Source: an uncultured Frankineae bacterium (lineage in GTDB: Bacteria; Actinomycetota; Actinomycetes; Mycobacteriales; SCTD01). From it: a DNA stretch of 10,817 bases. Position numbers and translations under genes: made by a program. The stretch lies in NCBI GenBank assembly GCA_902805805.1, contig CADCUE010000130.1, positions 1 to 10,817 of the forward strand, read 5' to 3'. Each line of letters opens with the position of its first letter. Positions within the stretch are counted from its first letter, which is position 1. The notes under the pieces are model-generated. The model saw only the letters and a list, made by a program, of their open reading frames with translations. It did no database searches and was not told the DNA's origin. This document shows, piece by piece, positions 6,849 through 10,817 of this stretch.

Positions 6849-7730
6849 CTACTTGACTGCCCCGAGCGACAGGCCCTGCACCAGCTTGTCCTGCGCGGCG
6901 AAGCCGGCGATGAGCACGGGCAGCGACACGACGATGGCCGCGGCGCAGACCTTCGCCAGGAACAGCCCCTGGCTGGTGACGAAGCCGGTGAGGAAGACGG
7001 GCGCGGTCTGCGCCGCCGTCGACGTGAGGACCCGGGCGAACAGCAGCTCGTTCCAGCTGAAGATGAAGCAGATCAGCGCGGTCGCCGCGATGCCGGGCGA
7101 CACGATCGGCATGACCACCGACTTCAGGGTGCGGATCAGCCCCGCTCCGTCCATCGACGCCGCCTCGAGGATCTCCCCCGGGACCTCGACGAGGAACGAG
7201 CGCATCATCCACACGGCGATCGGCAGGTTCATCGACGTGTAGAGCACGACCAGCAGGAGGATGTTGTCGAGCATGCGGACGCTCTGGGCGAACAGGTAGA
7301 TCGGGAGCAGCCCCGCGACGGCGGGCAGCATGCGGGTCGACAGGAAGAAGAACAGGACGTCGGTCCACTTCTCCACCGGCCGGATCGACAGGGCGTACGC
7401 CGCCGGGATGGCCAGCGCCAGCACGAGGACCGTCGACAGGACGCTCGCGGTCATCGAGTTCAGCAGCGAGGGCCACGGGTCGGTGCCGAAGAACTCCTGA
7501 TAGCCCTGCAACGACAGCGGCGCGGCGATCGACGGCGGGTTGGTGGCGGCGTCGGTCTCGGTGTGGAAGGACGTGAGCAGCATCCACAGGATCGGCAGGA
7601 CGAACAGCAGGCCGATGACCCACGCCAGCACGCCCAGCAGGGCACCCGAGCGCTGGCGCCGCTTCTGCTTCGACCGGCCGTCCGTCGTGCGGGTCGCCGG
7701 CACGGGCGCGACATCGGTGATCGTGCTCAC
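6849..7730 (-). CDS. Polyol ABC transporter permease, MalG/SmoG type
   Basis: A 293-residue inner-membrane permease of a carbohydrate-uptake (CUT1) ABC importer. About six hydrophobic segments are visible (roughly 30-53, 93-115, 124-150, 155-177, 212-230, 260-280). The EAA loop that contacts the ATPase reads EAASMDGAG (189-197), followed by LKSVVMPIVSPG. GTG 7730 overlaps the preceding permease stop (GTGA, 7727-7730), and AGGAG at 7736-7740 is five bases upstream, which supports this start. The closing residues before the stop (GLSLGAVK) are typical of MalG-type permeases. It pairs with the adjoining MalF-type permease; polyol specificity is inferred from the following dehydrogenases. Confidence 0.93.
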   Translation of the reverse strand: MSTITDVAPVPATRTTDGRSKQKRRQRSGALLGVLAWVIGLLFVLPILWMLLTSFHTETDAATNPPSIAAPLSLQGYQEFFGTDPWPSLLNSMTASVLSTVLVLALAIPAAYALSIRPVEKWTDVLFFFLSTRMLPAVAGLLPIYLFAQSVRMLDNILLLVVLYTSMNLPIAVWMMRSFLVEVPGEILEAASMDGAGLIRTLKSVVMPIVSPGIAATALICFIFSWNELLFARVLTSTAAQTAPVFLTGFVTSQGLFLAKVCAAAIVVSLPVLIAGFAAQDKLVQGLSLGAVK

Positions 7731-8689
7731 TTGGACTCCTCCTTGAAGAGCGTGGACACGGTCCGCAGGGCGAACGTCGCGATGATGATCGTGCCGATGA
7801 CGACCACGACCCCGGCGGCCGAGGCGCGGCCGTAGTCGTGGGCGTTGTAGAAGGTCTGGTAGATCGTGAAGGGCAGGTTCGAGGTGCCGAGCCCGCCGGA
7901 GGTGATCGTGAAGACGGCGTCGAAGTTCTGCACGACGTAGATGGCACCGAGCAGCCCGGCCAGCTCGAGGTACTGGCGCAGGTGCGGGAAGGTCATGTAG
8001 CGGAAGATCTGCCAGGACGTCGCGCCGTCGAGCTTGGCCGCCTCGATGACGTCGAGCGGACGGCCCTGCAGCCCGGCCAGCAGGATGAGCATCATGAACG
8101 GCGTCCACTGCCAGATCAACGACGCCTCGATGGCGATCAGCGGCATGGACGAGATCCAGTCGACCTGCGGCGGGTCGTCCGACCCGAACAGTCCCCACAG
8201 CGCGGTGAGCAGGCCGTTGAACAGGCCGTACTCGGGGTTGTAGAGAGCGTGCTTCCAGAGCAGGGAGGCCGCCACCGGCACCACGAGGAACGGCGCGATC
8301 ATCATCGTGCGCACGATCCCCCGACCGCGGAACTGCCGGTCCAGCAGCAGCGCGATGCCCAGGCCGAGGGCGAGGCTGACGAGCACGACCGTGGCGGTGA
8401 GCACGATGGTCGTGAGGATCGCGTTCCTCGTGCTGACGTCGGTGAGGACGCGGACGAAGTTGTCCAGACCGGCGAAGCCGCGCTCGTCGGGGTAGTAGGC
8501 GTTCCAGTTCATGAACGACACGAGCAGCGTGACGATGAACGGCAGCTGCGTCAGGACGATGAGGAAGACCAGCGCCGGCAGCAGCGGCAGCCGCCGGGAC
8601 CAGGCGTCCGACCGGGCACGCCGGGGCGTGCTCCCCGGCGACGGGGCGCTCTTGCGCGACGCGGCGCGGGGGGTGTCCACGGCGGTCAT
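7727..8689 (-). CDS. Polyol ABC transporter permease, MalF/SmoF type
   Basis: A 320-residue inner-membrane permease. A Ser/Arg/Pro-rich cytoplasmic leader (1-33) precedes about six membrane segments (roughly 35-58, 92-116, 128-147, 184-206, 241-260, 291-311). The EAA loop is EAAKLDGATSWQIF (216-229) followed by the usual FPHL. It partners with the MalG-type permease downstream and the lipoprotein upstream. ATG 8689 has GAGAGG about eight bases upstream and overlaps the stop of a 19-codon ORF (ATGA, 8686-8689). Sorbitol/mannitol-type CUT1 importers are the closest functional analogy, and gene context supports this. Confidence 0.93.
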   Translation of the reverse strand: MTAVDTPRAASRKSAPSPGSTPRRARSDAWSRRLPLLPALVFLIVLTQLPFIVTLLVSFMNWNAYYPDERGFAGLDNFVRVLTDVSTRNAILTTIVLTATVVLVSLALGLGIALLLDRQFRGRGIVRTMMIAPFLVVPVAASLLWKHALYNPEYGLFNGLLTALWGLFGSDDPPQVDWISSMPLIAIEASLIWQWTPFMMLILLAGLQGRPLDVIEAAKLDGATSWQIFRYMTFPHLRQYLELAGLLGAIYVVQNFDAVFTITSGGLGTSNLPFTIYQTFYNAHDYGRASAAGVVVVIGTIIIATFALRTVSTLFKEESK

Positions 8690-8745
8690 GGCGCGGTCCT
8701 CTCGGAGTTCGTGGGGCTCGTGGGCTGTGCTGCGGACCTGCTCAT
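8686..8745 (-). CDS. 19-residue ORF linking the binding-protein and permease genes
   Basis: Encodes MSRSAAQPTSPTNSERTAP, a polar peptide with no hydrophobic segment. Its ATG (8743-8745) overlaps the binding-protein stop as ATGA, and its own TGA (8686-8688) overlaps the permease ATG as ATGA. A strong GGGAGG (8750-8755) lies four bases upstream. It is in a different frame from the permease, so it is not simply an alternative N-terminus, although its composition resembles permease leader segments. It could be a translational relay carrying ribosomes between the two genes, a frameshifted remnant of a longer permease leader, or chance. No function is known to me. Confidence 0.4.
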   Translation of the reverse strand: MSRSAAQPTSPTNSERTAP

Positions 8746-10142
8746 GACGCCTCCCGCTCGCGGTAGGCGTCGGCGGTGTCCTCCGCCAGCGCCTGTCCCT
8801 GCTCCAGCGCCTCGTCGACCGTGATCTTGCCGGCGATGGCCGAGCTCACCAGCTGCGACACCTGCGTCCCGACGTCCGGGAAGTCGGGGATGCCGACGAA
8901 CTGGATGCCGATGGCGGGACGGGGCTGGACGCCGGGGTTCGTGGGGTCGGCCGACTCGATGGCCTGGCGGGTCGGCTCGGCGAACGCCTCCGCCTCCGCG
9001 AGGTAGTCGGGGTTCTCGTAGGTGGAGGCGCGCTTGCCGGCCGGCACCTGCGACCAGCTCAGCTCCTTGCCGACGAGCTCCTCGTACTCCCTGCTCGACG
9101 CCCAGGACATGAACTTCCAGGCGTTGTCCTTCTTCTCGCTGGCGTTCTGGATCGCCCACGACCAGGCGTAGAGCCAGCCGGAGCTGTCCGTCTCGACGAC
9201 CGGCGCGGGGGCGTAGCCGAGCTTGCCCTTGACGGGCGAGTCCTCGGCCTCCAGGGAACCGGCCGCGGAGGTCGCGTCGTACCACATGGCCGCGTTGCCC
9301 TGCTGCAGGTTGTTGAGGCACTCGGTGAAGCCGGCCTGCGCCGCACCGGTCTCGCCGTGCTCGCGGACCAGGTCGACGTAGAACTGCGTGGCCTCCCGGA
9401 ACTTCTCGCCGTCGACCTGCGCCTTCCAGTCCTCGGTGAACCAGGTGCCGCCGAAGGTGTTCACGACGGTGGTGAGCGGCGCGAAGACCTGGCCCCACCC
9501 GGGCTGCCCGCGCAGGCAGATCCCGGCCATGCCGTCCTGCGCGCCGTCGACCTGGGCGGCGATCTCGGCGACCTCCGGCCACGTCGGCTTCTCGGGCATC
9601 TCGATGCCCTCGGCCTCGAGGACGTCCTTGCGGTACATGAGGAAGGAGGACTCGCCGTAGAACGGCTCGCCGTAGATCTTGCCGTCCTCCCCCTTCAGGG
9701 ACTCGGCCATCGGCCCCAGGATGTCGTCCTGGTCGAAGTCCGGCGTCTGCTCGATGTAGTCGTCGAGCGGTGCGACCCAGCCGCTGTCGGCGTAGATGGG
9801 GATCTCGAAGTTGCTCAGCGAGGCGACGTCGTAGGTGCCGGCCTGGCTGGAGAACTCCTGGCTGATCTTGTCGCGGACGTCGTTCTCCGGCAGGACGGTG
9901 TAGTTCACCTCGATGCCGGTCTCCGCGGTGAAGTGCTCGGCGGTGAGCTTCTGCAGGTCGACCATCTGCGGGTTGTTGACCATCAGCACGTTGATGCTGT
10001 CCGGGCCTCCGCCGCCGACCCCGCCGCCCCAGCCGAGGGCGCACCCGCTGAGCGCCGAGGTGGCCGCCAGAGCCGCTGCGGCGAGGCGTGAGGTGCGGGC
10101 GAGGTCTCGTCGCCTTCGGGACCGATGTGCGGGACCTGCCAC
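8742..10142 (-). CDS. Extracellular solute-binding lipoprotein of a polyol ABC importer (family 1)
   Basis: A 466-residue lipoprotein that would capture the polyol outside the membrane. The signal peptide has an Arg-rich n-region (SRRRRDLART, perhaps Tat-compatible), a hydrophobic core, and lipobox LSGC with Cys34 as lipidation site. A Gly-rich tether (WGGGVGGGG, 38-46) follows. The mature part has the family-1 pattern: INVLMVNNPQM at the start, ISQEFSSQAGTYDVASL, GKIYGEPFYGESSFLMYRKD, and AWSWAIQNASEKKDNAWKFMSW. Many Trp and Tyr residues fit a sugar or polyol pocket. I chose GTG 10142 because GGAGG (10149-10153) lies six bases upstream; an ATG at 10244 would add an implausible 34-residue Arg-rich leader. 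It is the first gene of the operon. Ligand identity is inferred from the dehydrogenases. Confidence 0.93.
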   Translation of the reverse strand: MAGPAHRSRRRRDLARTSRLAAAALAATSALSGCALGWGGGVGGGGPDSINVLMVNNPQMVDLQKLTAEHFTAETGIEVNYTVLPENDVRDKISQEFSSQAGTYDVASLSNFEIPIYADSGWVAPLDDYIEQTPDFDQDDILGPMAESLKGEDGKIYGEPFYGESSFLMYRKDVLEAEGIEMPEKPTWPEVAEIAAQVDGAQDGMAGICLRGQPGWGQVFAPLTTVVNTFGGTWFTEDWKAQVDGEKFREATQFYVDLVREHGETGAAQAGFTECLNNLQQGNAAMWYDATSAAGSLEAEDSPVKGKLGYAPAPVVETDSSGWLYAWSWAIQNASEKKDNAWKFMSWASSREYEELVGKELSWSQVPAGKRASTYENPDYLAEAEAFAEPTRQAIESADPTNPGVQPRPAIGIQFVGIPDFPDVGTQVSQLVSSAIAGKITVDEALEQGQALAEDTADAYREREAS

Positions 10143-10148
10143 CGAGTG

Positions 10149-10153
10149 CCTCC
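10149..10153 (-). promoter_or_regulatory. Ribosome binding site deciding the binding-protein start
   Basis: GGAGG six bases before GTG 10142. It selects this GTG over the in-frame ATG at 10244 and gives a normal lipoprotein signal peptide length. Confidence 0.75.
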
Positions 10154-10171
10154 ACGGTCGGACGTCGCTGT

Positions 10172-10183
10172 GCTCGTACGAGC
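10172..10183. promoter_or_regulatory. Operator candidate 1 in the divergent region
   Basis: GCTCGTACGAGC is a perfect 12-bp palindrome. A second copy with one changed base lies at 10258-10269. It sits between the presumed promoter and the ribosome binding site of the binding-protein gene, a position suited to repression. The neighbouring SorC-type regulator is the natural candidate to bind it (inference). Confidence 0.6.
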
Positions 10184-10199
10184 GGGCGATTCGTGACGA

Positions 10200-10229
10200 A
10201 CAGTCGCCCCCTCGTCGCGTACCCGTCAA
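10200..10229 (-). promoter_or_regulatory. Weak candidate promoter for the polyol operon
   Basis: TTGACG (10224-10229, minus strand) matches a sigma-70 -35 box at five of six positions. An 18-base spacer leads to GACTGT (10200-10205), a poor -10. Transcription would start near 10193, about 50 bases before the GTG. The position is sensible, but the -10 box is weak. Confidence 0.35.
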
Positions 10230-10255
10230 GGATCGGTGCAACAATGTGCTCGGCG

Positions 10256-10271
10256 GCGCTCATACGAGCGC
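10256..10271. promoter_or_regulatory. Operator candidate 2, next to the regulator's ribosome binding site
   Basis: GCGCTCATACGAGCGC is a 16-bp palindrome with one mismatched pair, sharing 11 of 12 core bases with operator candidate 1. It ends three bases before the GGGAGG (10274-10279) of the regulator gene, consistent with autoregulation. Centre-to-centre distance between the two copies is 86 bp, about eight helical turns, so cooperative binding or looping is possible (inference). Confidence 0.58.
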
Positions 10272-10287
10272 ATGGGAGGCGGCGCGG

Positions 10288-10817
10288 ATGAGCGAGCTCG
10301 GGCACGGTCCCGCCTCGCGTGTGCAGCTCGCGTCCGTGGCGCGCCGCTACTACGTCGCCGGTCGGTCGAAGGTGCAGATAGCGCAGGAGCTGGGACTGAG
10401 CCGGTTCCAGGTGGCCCGCATGCTGGAGAGGGCCCGCGCCACCGGGCTCGTCCGGATCGAGATCGGCGCACCGGGGACCATCGACCTCGACACCTCCAGC
10501 CGCCTGCAGGAGGCGTTCGGGCTGCACCACGCCGTCGTGCTCGACGTGCCCACCGACAGCCCGCCGGCGCTCCGCCAGCACCTGGGTGCCGCGGCTGCCG
10601 AGCTGCTGACCGAGACCGTCACGCCGTACGACGTGCTCGGGGTCGCGTGGGCGCGGGCGGTCAGCGCGGTGGCCGCGAACGTCACGTCCTTGCCGGCCGT
10701 GCCGGTCGTCCAGCTGACCGGGTCGCTGTCCGGCCGTGGGATCGAGGACAGCTCGGTCGAGCTGGTGCGGAGCCTGTCACGCGTCTCAGGCGGAGCGGCG
10801 TACTTCTTCTACTCGCC
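10288..10817 (+). CDS. SorC/DeoR-type sugar-responsive transcriptional regulator (C-terminus outside window)
   Basis: 176 codons are visible of a family usually about 310-340 residues. The N-terminal helix-turn-helix spans about residues 14-57, with the pattern ARRYYVAGRSKVQIAQELGLSRFQVARMLERARATGLVRIEI, here given only for its key parts: YYVAG, QIAQELGLSR and VARML. A sugar-phosphate-binding (SIS-like) domain begins near residue 75, with VLGVAWARAV (116-125) and PVVQLTGSL (139-147) as landmarks. ATG 10288 has GGGAGG (10274-10279) eight bases upstream. The gene is divergent from the polyol operon and very likely controls it, with a phosphorylated sugar or polyol as effector (inferred from family). 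Whether it represses or activates cannot be told. Confidence 0.9.
   Translation, partial: MSELGHGPASRVQLASVARRYYVAGRSKVQIAQELGLSRFQVARMLERARATGLVRIEIGAPGTIDLDTSSRLQEAFGLHHAVVLDVPTDSPPALRQHLGAAAAELLTETVTPYDVLGVAWARAVSAVAANVTSLPAVPVVQLTGSLSGRGIEDSSVELVRSLSRVSGGAAYFFYS

Noticed and set aside
5416..7242. Long plus-strand open frame opposite the dehydrogenase and permease genes
   Set aside because: Low-complexity Arg/Val/Gln-rich translation with no family features. It is a shadow of the mannitol dehydrogenase reading frame.

Overview
The window is very GC-rich with dense, overlapping genes, lipobox and Shine-Dalgarno signals, and families typical of Actinomycetota. The reading 'actinobacterium' is safe; genus is not resolvable. 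A near-perfect sigma-28 (FliA/WhiG-type) promoter hints at a lineage with flagella or WhiG-type sporulation control.

Left block (1-3616, minus strand): a putative two-gene operon. A sigma-28-like promoter (3590-3616) and a short leader with alternative hairpins precede a secreted S8 subtilisin-like protease. The protease ends in a striking Trp tail, with a Trp at every fifth residue for about 100 residues. Its stop codon overlaps (ATGA) the start of a multi-pass membrane GGDEF diguanylate cyclase with intact active and inhibitory sites. The cyclase gene runs off the left edge of the window. This pair is the least conventional part of the window.

Right block (3685-10142, minus strand): a tight polyol uptake and catabolism operon. 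In transcription order it holds a lipoprotein solute-binding protein, a 19-codon ORF joined by ATGA overlaps on both sides, two MalF/MalG-type permeases, a mannitol 2-dehydrogenase-type long-chain dehydrogenase, a sorbitol/xylitol-type zinc dehydrogenase, and a P-loop sugar/nucleoside-type kinase. No ABC ATPase gene is present, so a shared ATPase encoded elsewhere is inferred. The likely route is import of a polyol (mannitol, sorbitol, arabinitol or xylitol), oxidation to a ketose, and possibly phosphorylation.

Right edge (10288 onward, plus strand): a divergent SorC/DeoR-type sugar-responsive regulator, cut by the window end. The 145-bp divergent intergenic region carries two near-identical palindromes (GCTCGTACGAGC and GCTCATACGAGC) that are good operator candidates. 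No RNA genes, insertion sequences, CRISPR arrays or phage genes were seen. No gap longer than 150 bp lacks a gene.
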